A model generated the notes under the pieces. The model did not search any database. It was given only the letters and a program-made list of their open reading frames with translations, and was not told the DNA's origin. Both the position numbers and the translations under genes were made by a program. A stretch of DNA of 64,000 nucleotides, taken from Hymenobacter jeollabukensis (lineage in GTDB: Bacteria; Bacteroidota; Bacteroidia; Cytophagales; Hymenobacteraceae). Where the stretch lies: positions 496,001 to 560,000 of the forward strand of contig NZ_VAJM01000001.1 in assembly GCF_005771675.1 (NCBI RefSeq), in the 5' to 3' direction. Of this stretch, positions 41,737 through 49,592 are shown in pieces (position 1 is the first letter of the stretch; every line of letters begins with the position of its first letter).

Positions 41737-43857
41737 ATGAAACGAAATACTGCTGTTTGCCGAATGGCCCTGGCCTGGGTGCTGGGGATGCTGATTCTGG
41801 GCCCGGTCGGGGCACGGGCGCAATCGGGCTGCCTGCTGACGCCGGTACCGCTGGCCGAACGGGTGCAACTGGCCACGCGGGTGGTGGAGGCGCAGATCGT
41901 TGAGCAACGGGCGGAGCTGTGGCCCGGCGGCCGCATCGGCACGCGCTCCACGCTGCGGGTATTCGCGGTGCTCAAGGGCCCGGCGGCCAGCTCCCTGGAG
42001 CTGCTGACGCCGGGCGGCACCGTGGGCCGGCGGCGCGAAGTGGTCAGTGGTTCGCTCACCCCGGCGCCGGGGCAGCAGGGCATTTTCCTGCTGGAGCCCG
42101 ACCCCGAACACCCCGGCGCACTGCGCCTGGCGGCCGGGCCCCAGGGGTTGCTGGCCTACGACCTGGGCACCCTCACCGCCACTGACCCGTTTGCCCGCTA
42201 CCCCGCCATCGGGGCCGGCCTCTACCCCACCCTCGCGGTCCTGACCAACCAAACCGCCCGCCCGGTGCAGCCCAACACTGGCCTGGAGGCGGCGCGGGCA
42301 CGGGCGGCGCAGACCGCCGCGCACCGGCCCGCCGCCACGCCCAGCATCAGCAGCCTCTCGCCGACGGCCCTCCCGGCGGGCACCAATACCGTTACCACGC
42401 CGTCGAACCCCGGTATTCTGACCATTAACGGCTCGGGCTTCAACGCCAGCCGGGGCACGGGCTACGTGGCATTTCGCAACGCCGACAACGGCGGCGCCGG
42501 CGCCACCCAGCCTCTAGCCGGCGACTACCTGGCCTGGAGCGACACCCAGATCCGGGTGCGGGTGCCCTCCAACAGCGCCAGCGGCAACACGGCCGGCACC
42601 GGCCCGGTAACGGTCGTCAACAGCGACGGCAGCGCGGGCAGCAGCGCCAGCCTCACCGTCACCTACGCCCTCACCAACATCGACGACAGCGGCCAGAACT
42701 ACCGCATCGGGCTGGTGGGTCCCGGCGGCACCGCCAACCCGGGCGGCTACGTGCTGCGCTACACCGCCAGTGCGGCCGCGGGCACGGCGGTGCCGGCCGC
42801 CGCCCGCACCGCCTTCGAAACCGCCCTGGCTACCTGGGCCTGCCAGGGCGGCGCCAACCGCGTTATCGGCAGCATCGACGCCAGCCAGACCCAGGCCAAC
42901 CAGGATGGGGTAAATCTGGTCAGCTTCGGGGCGCTGCCGGCCGGGGTGCTGGGCGTCACCAGCAGCTACTACAGCGGCTGCTTCAGCGGCGGCACCCTCT
43001 ACTGGGTGCTGACCGAAACCGACTACACGTTTTCCAACTCAGCCGACTTCTACTACGGCACCGGCACGCCGGGCGGCGGGCAGTCCGACTTTCAAAGCGT
43101 GGCCCTGCACGAGCAGGGCCACGGCATTCAGCTGGGGCACATTATTTCCAGCACCGGGGTGATGAATTTTGCCCTGACCACGGGCACCACCCGCCGCACC
43201 CTCGACGCCGGCACCGACCTGGCCGCCGCCAGCGACGAAACCAGCTACAGCACCAGCGCCACCGCGGCCCAGCGCTGCTCCTTCGCCGCCTATGCTGCTA
43301 CCAGCGCCTGCCCGCTGCCCGTGGAGCTGGTGGCCTTTACGGCCCGCTACGCGCCCGGCCAGGGCACCCGGCTGAACTGGTCTACGGCCTCGGAGCTGGA
43401 CGCGGCCTATTTCGCGGTGGAAAGCCAGGAAGCCGGCATCAACACCTGGCAGGAGCTGACGCGCCAGCCCGCCGCCGGCCACAGCACCAGCCTGCGCCAC
43501 TACCAGGCCCAGGACGCGCGCCCGGTGGCAGGGCTGCGCTACTTCCGCCTGCGCCAGGTAGATCAGGACGGCACCGTGGCGTACTCGTCCGCGGTGGCGG
43601 TGCAGGGCGAAGCCGGGGCCCTCAGCGCCTACCCCAACCCCGCCACCGGGCTGGTGCACCTGCGCGGGCCGTTGGCCCCGGCCGGCCGCGCCCGCGTGCA
43701 GCTGCTCGACGCGCTGGGCCGCCCGGTACGCACGGCCACCGGCCCCACCGACCAGCCCGCTTTCGACCTGCCGCTCACGAATCTGCCCGCCGGCTTCTAC
43801 GTGCTGACCTGGGACGGCGGCACCGGCGTGCAGCGCCTGCGTCTGACGGTGGAGTAA
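41737..43857 (+). CDS. Secreted zinc metalloprotease with IPT/TIG domain and T9SS type A sorting domain
   Basis: A 706-residue protein from ATG 41737 with signal peptide (MKRNTAVCRMALAWVLGMLI..., cleavage near ARAQ). Order: N-terminal domain (30-190); an IPT/TIG-like Ig domain (about 205-310: SISSLSPTALPAGTNTV, GILTINGSGFNASRG, TQIRVRVPSNSAS); a matrixin-like catalytic domain with VALHEQGHGIQLGH (HExxHxxxxxH from His 458) and a Met-turn GVMNFA; and a C-terminal domain with the Bacteroidota LPVELVAFTAR...LNWSTASELD module and the type IX sorting end (SAYPNPATGLVHLRG to QRLRLTVE). It is exported by T9SS and probably surface attached. The gene is bracketed by the complete and truncated copies of the receiver-like gene. 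Confidence 0.88.
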   Translation: MKRNTAVCRMALAWVLGMLILGPVGARAQSGCLLTPVPLAERVQLATRVVEAQIVEQRAELWPGGRIGTRSTLRVFAVLKGPAASSLELLTPGGTVGRRREVVSGSLTPAPGQQGIFLLEPDPEHPGALRLAAGPQGLLAYDLGTLTATDPFARYPAIGAGLYPTLAVLTNQTARPVQPNTGLEAARARAAQTAAHRPAATPSISSLSPTALPAGTNTVTTPSNPGILTINGSGFNASRGTGYVAFRNADNGGAGATQPLAGDYLAWSDTQIRVRVPSNSASGNTAGTGPVTVVNSDGSAGSSASLTVTYALTNIDDSGQNYRIGLVGPGGTANPGGYVLRYTASAAAGTAVPAAARTAFETALATWACQGGANRVIGSIDASQTQANQDGVNLVSFGALPAGVLGVTSSYYSGCFSGGTLYWVLTETDYTFSNSADFYYGTGTPGGGQSDFQSVALHEQGHGIQLGHIISSTGVMNFALTTGTTRRTLDAGTDLAAASDETSYSTSATAAQRCSFAAYAATSACPLPVELVAFTARYAPGQGTRLNWSTASELDAAYFAVESQEAGINTWQELTRQPAAGHSTSLRHYQAQDARPVAGLRYFRLRQVDQDGTVAYSSAVAVQGEAGALSAYPNPATGLVHLRGPLAPAGRARVQLLDALGRPVRTATGPTDQPAFDLPLTNLPAGFYVLTWDGGTGVQRLRLTVE

Positions 43858-43899
43858 GGCGGAGGTTACCAGCTGGTCGTTCAACGACGAGACGCAAAT

Positions 43900-44076
43900 A
43901 TGCGTCTCTACAGCGGCTACGACTGCGCTAAGTGGCTGGTGGAGCAGGAGCTGCTGGTGGAGCGGTTTAACGTGCATTCGGCCAACCCGGTGGGCGCGGC
44001 CAATATTCGGGGGTTGCTGGAGAATTATCGGCGGTGGCGGGAGGAACACCTCAAAGACAACACCAGCCACATGTAA
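43900..44076 (+). pseudogene. Truncated duplicate of the receiver-like gene (3' half only)
   Basis: From 43909 to about 44045 the sequence repeats 41450-41590 at high identity: SGYDCAKWLV, ELLVERFNVHSANPVGAANI, RGLLENYRRWR, then a different end (EEHLKDNTSHM). The first 57 residues, with the acidic LDD and FDHD residues, are missing, so it cannot form a working domain. The break is exactly at a GAGACGCA hairpin, whose last ATG (43900) is in frame, so a 58-residue peptide beginning MRLYSGYD could be translated. With 41283-41603 it forms about 135-bp direct repeats around the metalloprotease gene. Confidence 0.88.
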
Positions 44077-44122
44077 GCTTTGGCTTATCGCATTGTTTCA
44101 ACGCTACCACAACTCAAAGCTC

Positions 44123-44704
44123 ATGAATCAAATAAAATTAACCATATCGGCTTTAGCACTATTGTGCATTATTATACCAAGTAAATTGTGTAGTCAAAGC
44201 ACAAGTAGCAAAATCAATCATTCCATATTTTATGAAGAAATGACCAAAGAAGATACCATTTCAAGTATACTACAGTTGCGCTCATTACAATGGCGCAATA
44301 AGATACCTTATGATTACAGAAACATATTCATAGTCAAAACACCGACTGCGTTCTACTCATACCTGTTTGAATTGGCACCTGAATTAGTCGAGCAAGGAGG
44401 CAAATTAGAATTTAAAGGCATAAAAAAGATAAGACAGTCTGTTGGTCATAGAATATTCAAACGCAGTTGCAAAACACCTAAGATACCTTCAGTTGACGGT
44501 TCCGGGCAGACATACCAAAATGGCTCTACCATGTGGATGATACACGGCTTTGTCATAAACAAATGTAGATTCTATCTTGCAAGCTTTCCGTATTCAAATC
44601 ACGCCTACTACAATGTAGTTCAAAACTATAGGGCAAGAAGAATTTATAGATCTATAATCCGTTCTACAAGGAGCCTCACAACCAACGATTCATTACCCAG
44701 GTGA
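44123..44704 (+). CDS. Exported hypothetical protein, strongly AT-rich (foreign-looking)
   Basis: A 193-residue protein from ATG 44123 with signal peptide MNQIKLTISALALLCIIIPS (cleavage near LCSQS). The mature part is basic and rich in Ile, Lys, Tyr and Arg, with no recognised motif; two cysteines flank a central KIPSVDGSGQTYQNGSTMWM segment. Codon use (AAA, ATA, AGA, TTA) is opposite to the G+C-rich genes around it, which points to recent horizontal transfer. It lies directly between the receiver pseudogene and an IS remnant. Function unknown. Confidence 0.7.
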   Translation: MNQIKLTISALALLCIIIPSKLCSQSTSSKINHSIFYEEMTKEDTISSILQLRSLQWRNKIPYDYRNIFIVKTPTAFYSYLFELAPELVEQGGKLEFKGIKKIRQSVGHRIFKRSCKTPKIPSVDGSGQTYQNGSTMWMIHGFVINKCRFYLASFPYSNHAYYNVVQNYRARRIYRSIIRSTRSLTTNDSLPR

Positions 44705-44708
44705 CAAA

Positions 44709-44753
44709 ACCGAATAAAAGAAAAGCCCTTCCGGTGGCTTATCCTTACCCAAA
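44709..44753. repeat. Left arm of a 45-bp inverted repeat copied from the gldG 3' end
   Basis: The 45 bases ACCGAATAAAAGAAAAGCCC ... TTATCCTTACCCAAA match the reverse complement of 45474-45518 except for three central bases, where GGT in one copy is ACC in the other (an apparent micro-inversion within CC-GGT-GG). The right copy includes the last two codons and stop of gldG and its downstream hairpin. Confidence 0.9.
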
Positions 44754-44758
44754 ACTCG

Positions 44759-44794
44759 AAGCCGCCCCGGTTAAGTGACTGGGGCGGCTTTTTC
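44759..44794. terminator. Intrinsic terminator
   Basis: AAGCCGCCCC (44759-44768) pairs with GGGGCGGCTT (44781-44790) followed by TTT; U-rich on both strands. It separates the AT-rich gene from the IS remnant. Confidence 0.88.
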
Positions 44795-44801
44795 GTAAGT
44801 G

Positions 44802-44942
44802 ATGGGCATGAGGGTTTCGACTGATTTTGGGGATGCCGTCGGCTGGGCGCAACGGCATTTCGGCACCGTGCAACTGGGCGACGTCCGGCGTACACGCCGC
44901 GTCTACCGCTTGGCCGCCGGCTGGGCGCGGCAGCCAGGATGA
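44802..44942 (+). pseudogene. IS4-family/Tn5-like transposase N-terminal remnant
   Basis: A 46-residue frame reading DFGDAVGWAQRHFGTVQLGD, then VRRTRRVYRLAAGWARQPG and a TGA at 44940-44942. The pattern W-A-x-x-x-F-G-x-x-x-L-G-D-x-R-R-T-x-R-x-x-x-L-A is the N-terminal DNA-binding domain of Tn5-type IS4 transposases. The catalytic DDE part (about 400 residues) is absent from this window, so it is a dead fragment. It sits inside the 45-bp inverted-repeat pair, in the accessory zone. Confidence 0.85.
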
Positions 44943-44994
44943 CTGGTCATAGATGAATGTATATTGGACACTTTAGCTTTACTTCTTGTTCGTT

Positions 44995-45321
44995 ATGTCT
45001 TCAAGACCTACTCCTGAGTTTCCTGCTAGAATTCATGCCGGCGCGTGGCGTCTCAACGGCGTCGTGTGGGGCCTCTTACTCGTGGACGGGCTGGCTGTGG
45101 CCGCTACGTCGGGTAGCTACGCAACTTTGGGCCCGCTCATGATCTTGCTACCCCTGGCGGGCATCGGCTTGGCTGCTAACCTAATGCTCTTCTGCTGGAA
45201 ATTGGTTACCCGCCGCTTTCGCCAAGCCCTAGGCTATGGGATTGGTTTCATGCTTTTGACCGTGTTCTTTGTCGGAATCTACCTCTTTTTAAATGCTATC
45301 CGCATAGAAAAATGGTGGTAA
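44995..45321 (+). CDS. Small membrane protein, unknown function
   Basis: A 108-residue protein from ATG 44995 (MSSRPTPEFPARIHAGAWRL). Three hydrophobic helices: NGVVWGLLLVDGLAVAAT, LGPLMILLPLAGIGLAANLM and GYGIGFMLLTVFFVGIYLFL, with a basic loop WKLVTRRFRQ. No family recognised. It lies between the transposase remnant and the right arm of the inverted repeat, so it may be cargo of a past rearrangement. 45322-45473 holds no gene. Confidence 0.6.
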   Translation: MSSRPTPEFPARIHAGAWRLNGVVWGLLLVDGLAVAATSGSYATLGPLMILLPLAGIGLAANLMLFCWKLVTRRFRQALGYGIGFMLLTVFFVGIYLFLNAIRIEKWW

Positions 45322-45473
45322 GACCAACTAACTGCCCTTTTGTCTGAACATAACGGACACCTATCCTCGGTGTACTAAATGTGCGTCCTGCCACTGTAAA
45401 TCCCTACGGCACTTAACGTGCTATTTAGTCCGCCTTCTCAGAAGGCCCCAATTAAGCAGAATCACTTCTAAGA

Positions 45474-45518
45474 TTTGGGTAAGGATAAGCCGGTGGAAGG
45501 GCTTTTCTTTTATTCGGT
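45474..45518. repeat. Right arm of the 45-bp inverted repeat (gldG 3' end and hairpin)
   Basis: Reverse complement of 44709-44753. It includes the gldG stop (45510-45512) and a hairpin AAGCC...GGCTT followed by a T-rich stretch that probably terminates gldG. Confidence 0.9.
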
Positions 45519-47249
45519 GGCGAAGGAGGCGTACTTCCGCTTGCGTAGCCAGGCCCGCACCAGCCCGAACACGGCCAGCAAGGCCAGCGGGGCGCCCAGG
45601 TTCAGCAGCTGCCACTGGCGCTTCTCGGCGTTGATTTTCACCTTATCCAGGGGGCGCAGGGTGATTTGCTTACCGCGCACGCCGATCAGGCCGGATTCGT
45701 CGAGCAGGTAGTCGACGGCGTTCTGGGTCAGCTCGCGGTTGGCAAATTCGGTGGTGGCGAGGCGGTCATAGCCCAGGCGCAGGGGGCGCTTGGTTTTGGG
45801 GTCCACGTCGTTTCGCACGAAGTCGCCGTCGGAGATGAGCAGGATTTTGCTGGGCTTGGCCTGGGGGCTCTGGGCGGGCAGGAATTGGGTGGTACCGGGC
45901 TTGGCGCGGTTGGCGAAGAGAGAGCGGAACTGGCCTTCGAGCAGGTAGCCGACGGGTTTGGGGCCGCTTTTGTACAGCTTGGGGTCGGGGGGCAGGCGGG
46001 CGTCATTGAGGTTGATGGGCACCGGGGCGGGCAGCACGCGGGTGTAGCGCGAGGTGAACATCAGGGGGGTTTTGCGGATGCCGCGGGCCTTCACCGTGTC
46101 GATGCTGCTGACGAACTTGAGGTACACCGCGTCGAGGTTGCGGGTGATGGGGTGCGGGCTGAAGTTGTTGACGACCGGGTAGAACGGCCAGGGCATGGGC
46201 TCCACCTGCGGCTTGTTGCCCGACATGCCCGTCACCAGCGGAATCAGGCCGCAGTTCACGTCCAGGATCAGGTCCCCGTTGACGCGCACGCCGTAGGTGA
46301 ACAGCAGGTCGGTCAGGCCCAACTCCTGCGGGAAGGAGAGCATGCCGCCGCGGTTGGCGCTGTCGAGGTTCACGCGCATGGCATCCACGAAGAACAGCGC
46401 CCGGCCGCCCTCGGTGATGAACTTATCGAGCTGGTACTTCTCGGGGTCGGAGTACGGGCGTTCGGGCTTGGCCACGATGACGGCCGAGAGGGCCTTCATG
46501 TTCTGCTCGGTGACCTTGTTCAGGTCGATGCGGTACACGTTGTAGTCGCGCTGCAGGGTGCCGATAAGGTCGGCTACGTGCTCATTATCCGGCTCCCCGT
46601 GGCCCTCCACGATGCCGATGAGCTTACGCTTCGAGGGTTCCAGGCGGCGGATGGCGCTGGCCAGCTCGTATTCGAGGCCCTCGATGCTCTGGTTGAGGCG
46701 CACGTCGGGCGGGGCGGCCTGGTTGCCGCGCAGCAGCAGCACGTTTTCCTCGCGGTTGCCCACCGTGATGGTGGCCCAGGGGAAGATGATTTTCTCGACC
46801 CGCTTGCCGCCCTCGTTGGCGCCGAGGTTGGTGGGGCGCAGGCCTTTCTGCACCAGGCGGGCGTACTCCTTGTTGCGGTCGGCCTCGGAGCTGGCGGCGG
46901 AGGGGTCGACGAAGACGTAGCGCAGCTTGGAGCCGGCGTGAATCTGCATTTCGTCGAGGGTTTCGCGGGTGGCCTGGGCGAGGCGGCGAAAGGCGGGCGG
47001 AAAGTCGCCGGCCAGGTACACCGTCACGGTAATGGGCTCCGGGGCGGTTTCGAGCAGCTGCTTGGTGGCGGGAGCCATGCTGTAGCGCTTGTCCTCCGTC
47101 AGGTCGAGGCGGACGAAGAACTGCTGGGCCAGCACGTTGAGCACCAGCAGCGCCAGCAGGACAAGGCCGAAGCGGAGCAGGTCGCGCTGCTTGCGGGAGG
47201 AAGCGGGGGCAACCGGGGCGGGCGAAGTGGCGGCGGGAGTGGTTTCCAT
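45510..47249 (-). CDS. gldG: Gliding-motility ABC transporter auxiliary protein GldG
   Basis: A 579-residue protein. It opens with a cytoplasmic tail, one transmembrane helix (LLRFGLVLLALLVLNVLAQQ), then VRLDLTEDKRYSMAPATKQLL, the hallmark of GldG/ABC-2 auxiliary (DUF4350-like) proteins. The body includes PITVTVYLAGDFPPAFRRLA and GIVEGHGEPDNE, plus a second transmembrane helix near the C-terminus (LLNLGAPLALLAVFGLVRAW). It forms a transporter with GldF and GldA needed for gliding in Flavobacterium johnsoniae. Last in the gldA-gldF-gldG order; 17 bases after gldF. Confidence 0.93.
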   Translation of the reverse strand: METTPAATSPAPVAPASSRKQRDLLRFGLVLLALLVLNVLAQQFFVRLDLTEDKRYSMAPATKQLLETAPEPITVTVYLAGDFPPAFRRLAQATRETLDEMQIHAGSKLRYVFVDPSAASSEADRNKEYARLVQKGLRPTNLGANEGGKRVEKIIFPWATITVGNREENVLLLRGNQAAPPDVRLNQSIEGLEYELASAIRRLEPSKRKLIGIVEGHGEPDNEHVADLIGTLQRDYNVYRIDLNKVTEQNMKALSAVIVAKPERPYSDPEKYQLDKFITEGGRALFFVDAMRVNLDSANRGGMLSFPQELGLTDLLFTYGVRVNGDLILDVNCGLIPLVTGMSGNKPQVEPMPWPFYPVVNNFSPHPITRNLDAVYLKFVSSIDTVKARGIRKTPLMFTSRYTRVLPAPVPINLNDARLPPDPKLYKSGPKPVGYLLEGQFRSLFANRAKPGTTQFLPAQSPQAKPSKILLISDGDFVRNDVDPKTKRPLRLGYDRLATTEFANRELTQNAVDYLLDESGLIGVRGKQITLRPLDKVKINAEKRQWQLLNLGAPLALLAVFGLVRAWLRKRKYASFATE

Positions 47250-47266
47250 GCGTCAGAAAGTCCGGG

Positions 47267-47992
47267 TTACCAGTTGCGGCTACGCAGCACGAGGCGGGTA
47301 GCCAGCAGCATGGCGGCTACCACGGAAAAGAAATACAGCAGGTCGCGGGAGTCGATGAGGCCTTTGCTCAAGTCGCGGTAGTGGGCCGCAATACCGAGCT
47401 GGCCGATGTAGTAGGCCGGACCGCCGTCGAAGAGCGAGGCCAGCGAATCGAAGCCGGAGTAGACCAGGAAGCAGCCGACCACGGCGACGAGGAAGGCAAT
47501 GATCTGGTCGCGCGTGAGGGCCGAGGCCAGCACACCGATGGCGGCGAAGACGGCGGCCAGCAGGGCCAGGCCGATGAGCGAGCCGGCAAAGGCGGCCGAG
47601 TCGATGTTACCCTGCGGGGAGCCGAGCTGGTAGACGGAGTAGTAGTAGAGCAGCGTGGGCACCAGCGCCAGCAGGGCCAGCAGCAGGCAGGCCAGGTACT
47701 TCCCTCCTACCAATTGCCCGTCGGTGAGCGGGCGGGTGAGCAGCAGCTCGATGGTGCCGGCCTTCTTCTCCTCGGCGAAGGTGCGCATGGTAATGGCCGG
47801 AATCAGGAACAGGAAAATCCAGGGCGCGAGGTTGAACAGTGTCTGCAGGTCGGCAAAGCCGTAGTCGAGCACGCTGCTATCGGGGAAGACCCACACGAAC
47901 AGGCCGGTGGCCACCAGAAACACCCCGAGCACCACGTAGGCCACCGGGGAGTTGAGAAAGGCGTTGAATTCTTTGCGAAGGACGGCGAACAT
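47267..47992 (-). CDS. gldF: Gliding-motility ABC transporter permease GldF
   Basis: A 241-residue ABC-2 type permease with six helices: MFAVLRKEFNAFLNSPVAYV, a GLFVWVFPDSSVLDYG loop, LAPWIFLFLIPAITMRTFAEE followed by KKAGTIELLLTRPLTDGQLV (the permease-ATPase coupling region typical of this family). Tightly followed by gldG. GldF is the membrane part of the GldAFG complex, whose transported substrate is unknown. Confidence 0.94.
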   Translation of the reverse strand: MFAVLRKEFNAFLNSPVAYVVLGVFLVATGLFVWVFPDSSVLDYGFADLQTLFNLAPWIFLFLIPAITMRTFAEEKKAGTIELLLTRPLTDGQLVGGKYLACLLLALLALVPTLLYYYSVYQLGSPQGNIDSAAFAGSLIGLALLAAVFAAIGVLASALTRDQIIAFLVAVVGCFLVYSGFDSLASLFDGGPAYYIGQLGIAAHYRDLSKGLIDSRDLLYFFSVVAAMLLATRLVLRSRNW

Positions 47993-48021
47993 TCAGAGGA
48001 ATGTGCTGATGATAGGACGGT

Positions 48022-48179
48022 AAACTCCCCTCCTTTTTGAAGGAGGGGACGCCAACGCGCCAGCGTTGGCTGGGGTGGTTTCACGTCAGATAGTAATCTA
48101 CCGGACGCCTGACGTTCACTGCCGAAAACCACCCCGGCCTTCGGCCACCCCTCCTTGAAAAAAGGAGGGGAGTTGACGT
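48022..48179. repeat. Large inverted-repeat element, GGAGGGGACG family
   Basis: The left part (48022-48081) has CTCCCCTCCTTTTTGAAGGA, GGGGACG, a hairpin CCAACGCGCCAGCGTTGG and CTGGGGTGGTTT. The right part (48125-48179) has AAACCACCCCGGCC, TTCGGCCACCCCTCC and AAAAAAGGAGGGGAGTTGAC. The spacer has TCAGATAGTAATCTACC, as in the CGTCAT family. It separates gldA from gldF. Confidence 0.9.
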
Positions 48180-48181
48180 TC

Positions 48182-49108
48182 TTACTTTTCAGATTTGGTG
48201 GAGGTCGTCAGTTCCTGGAACACCTGCTCCAGCGACTGTTCTTCCTGGCGCAGCCCGAGCAGCAGCCAGCCCTGCTGGGCGGCCAGCTGCGAAATGGCGC
48301 GGCGCTGGTCGCCCTTGCCTTCGGTGCGGATAATCCAGGCGCCGCCCTGCCCCTGCTCGACGGCTTTCACGCCGGGCAGCTGCCAGAGCGGGGCCGGGTC
48401 GATCGGGCCCTCGAACTCGGCGCGGATGACGGCGCCGCCCTTGGTGAGGCCGGCCAGCTCGCGCACGGGCGCATCGGCCACCAGCTGCCCGCGGCTGATG
48501 ATGACCACCCGGTCGCAGAGGGCCTGCACTTCGGGCAGGATGTGGGTGCTAAAAATGACCGTTTTATCCTGGCCCAGCTCCCGGATCAGCGTGCGGATTT
48601 CGCCAATCTGGTTGGGGTCGAGGCCGGTGGTGGGCTCGTCGAGGATGAGTACCTGCGGGTCGTGAATCAGGGCCTGGGCCAGCCCCACGCGCTGCCGGTA
48701 GCCCTTCGAGAGGGCCCCGATCTGCTTGTTCTGCTCGCGGGTGAGGCCCACGCGGCCCACCAGCTCCTGCACCCGCTGGCGCAGCGCGCTGCCCCCCAGG
48801 CCGTGCACGCGGCCGATGAAGTCGAGGTACTCGTGCACGTACATGTCGAGGTAGAGCGGGTTGTGCTCGGGCAGGTAGCCCACGCGGCGGCGCACTTCCA
48901 GGGGCTGCTCCACCACGTCGAAATCGGCCACGCGCACCGTGCCGCTGCTGGGCGGCAGGTAGCCGGTGGCAATTTTCATGGTGGTGGACTTGCCGGCGCC
49001 GTTCGGGCCCAGGAAGCCCAGGATTTCGCCCCGGCCGGCCGTAAACGAAATGTCATTGACGGCGGCCTGCGAACCGAAGAGCTTGGTCAGGTGAGAAATT
49101 TCAACCAT
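48182..49108 (-). CDS. gldA: Gliding-motility ABC transporter ATPase GldA
   Basis: A 308-residue ATPase from ATG 49108 (MVEISHLTKLFGSQAAVNDI). Walker A FLGPNGAGKSTTMKI, LPEHNPLYLDMYVHEYL (Q-loop region in the form of GldA), ALSKGYRQRVGLAQALIHDP (signature LSKGYRQRV), VLILDEPTTGLDPNQIGEIR, and a C-terminal regulatory domain. It powers GldF. TATCTTCG occurs 3 bases before the ATG, suggesting a near-leaderless mRNA. The long open frame beyond 49108 is shadow. Confidence 0.93.
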   Translation of the reverse strand: MVEISHLTKLFGSQAAVNDISFTAGRGEILGFLGPNGAGKSTTMKIATGYLPPSSGTVRVADFDVVEQPLEVRRRVGYLPEHNPLYLDMYVHEYLDFIGRVHGLGGSALRQRVQELVGRVGLTREQNKQIGALSKGYRQRVGLAQALIHDPQVLILDEPTTGLDPNQIGEIRTLIRELGQDKTVIFSTHILPEVQALCDRVVIISRGQLVADAPVRELAGLTKGGAVIRAEFEGPIDPAPLWQLPGVKAVEQGQGGAWIIRTEGKGDQRRAISQLAAQQGWLLLGLRQEEQSLEQVFQELTTSTKSEK

Positions 49109-49128
49109 TGCGCGAAGATACACGTCCG

Positions 49129-49362
49129 TTAAGCCTCGGGCGGCATGGATTGCCAATCTTCGAGGCTGCAGCCATACTCGGCCGCCATATCCAGGGCCTC
49201 GGCCAGGGTTTCGTGCCAGCTGTCGAAGCCCTGCGCGGGGTTGATGGTGCTCAGGTAGTAGACGTAGGCGCCGCCCGTGCCGTCGATGTCGTCTTCCGCC
49301 ACCAGGTAATCCGTGCCGTTTTCCTGCGCCTGCGGCAGCGGCAATTTCCACTTCTGGCCCAT
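49129..49362 (-). CDS. Small acidic hypothetical protein (77 aa)
   Basis: MGQKWKLPLPQAQENGTDYL, then VAEDDIDGTGGAYVYYLSTI, and a C-terminal helix (WHETLAEALDMAAEYGCSLE). It looks like a compact beta-beta-alpha protein, with a conserved-looking DSWHETLxEAL phrase as in small Bacteroidota proteins of unknown role. Upstream of gldA by 20 bases on the same strand and possibly co-transcribed with the next two genes. Confidence 0.65.
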   Translation of the reverse strand: MGQKWKLPLPQAQENGTDYLVAEDDIDGTGGAYVYYLSTINPAQGFDSWHETLAEALDMAAEYGCSLEDWQSMPPEA

Positions 49363-49391
49363 ATTAAATCCGCTATCAGTCAGACAACTAT

Positions 49392-49589
49392 TTACGGCTT
49401 CCGCAGCAGGTACTCCCCGACCCAGGAAGCCACCAGCGGGAAAATCACCCAGATGCCGAGCAGCACAATCCAGGCCAGGGCCAGGAAAACGAACGTCCGC
49501 AGCACCGGCCGGCGCGGCGGCCGGGCGGCCCGGTACTGGCGCAGCGTGTACCAGAGCAGCAGCACCGACGCGGCCCAGATCAGCAACAC
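49392..49589 (-). CDS. Small membrane protein (65 aa)
   Basis: Two transmembrane helices (MLLIWAASVLLLWYTLRQY and FVFLALAWIVLLGIWVIFPL) joined by a very basic Arg/Pro loop (RAARPPRRPVLR). Starts 3 bases after the SDR stop (49593), so translationally coupled. Function unknown. Confidence 0.65.
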   Translation of the reverse strand: MLLIWAASVLLLWYTLRQYRAARPPRRPVLRTFVFLALAWIVLLGIWVIFPLVASWVGEYLLRKP

Positions 49590-49592
49590 GGC

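Noticed and set aside
41590-43911. Composite transposon between the two receiver-gene copies
   Set aside because: No transposase or terminal inverted repeats at the direct-repeat ends; the only transposase remnant lies outside, at 44802.
49109-49351. N-terminal extension of GldA to 49351
   Set aside because: Overlaps the small gene at 49129-49362 in another frame; ABC ATPase homology starts at ATG 49108.
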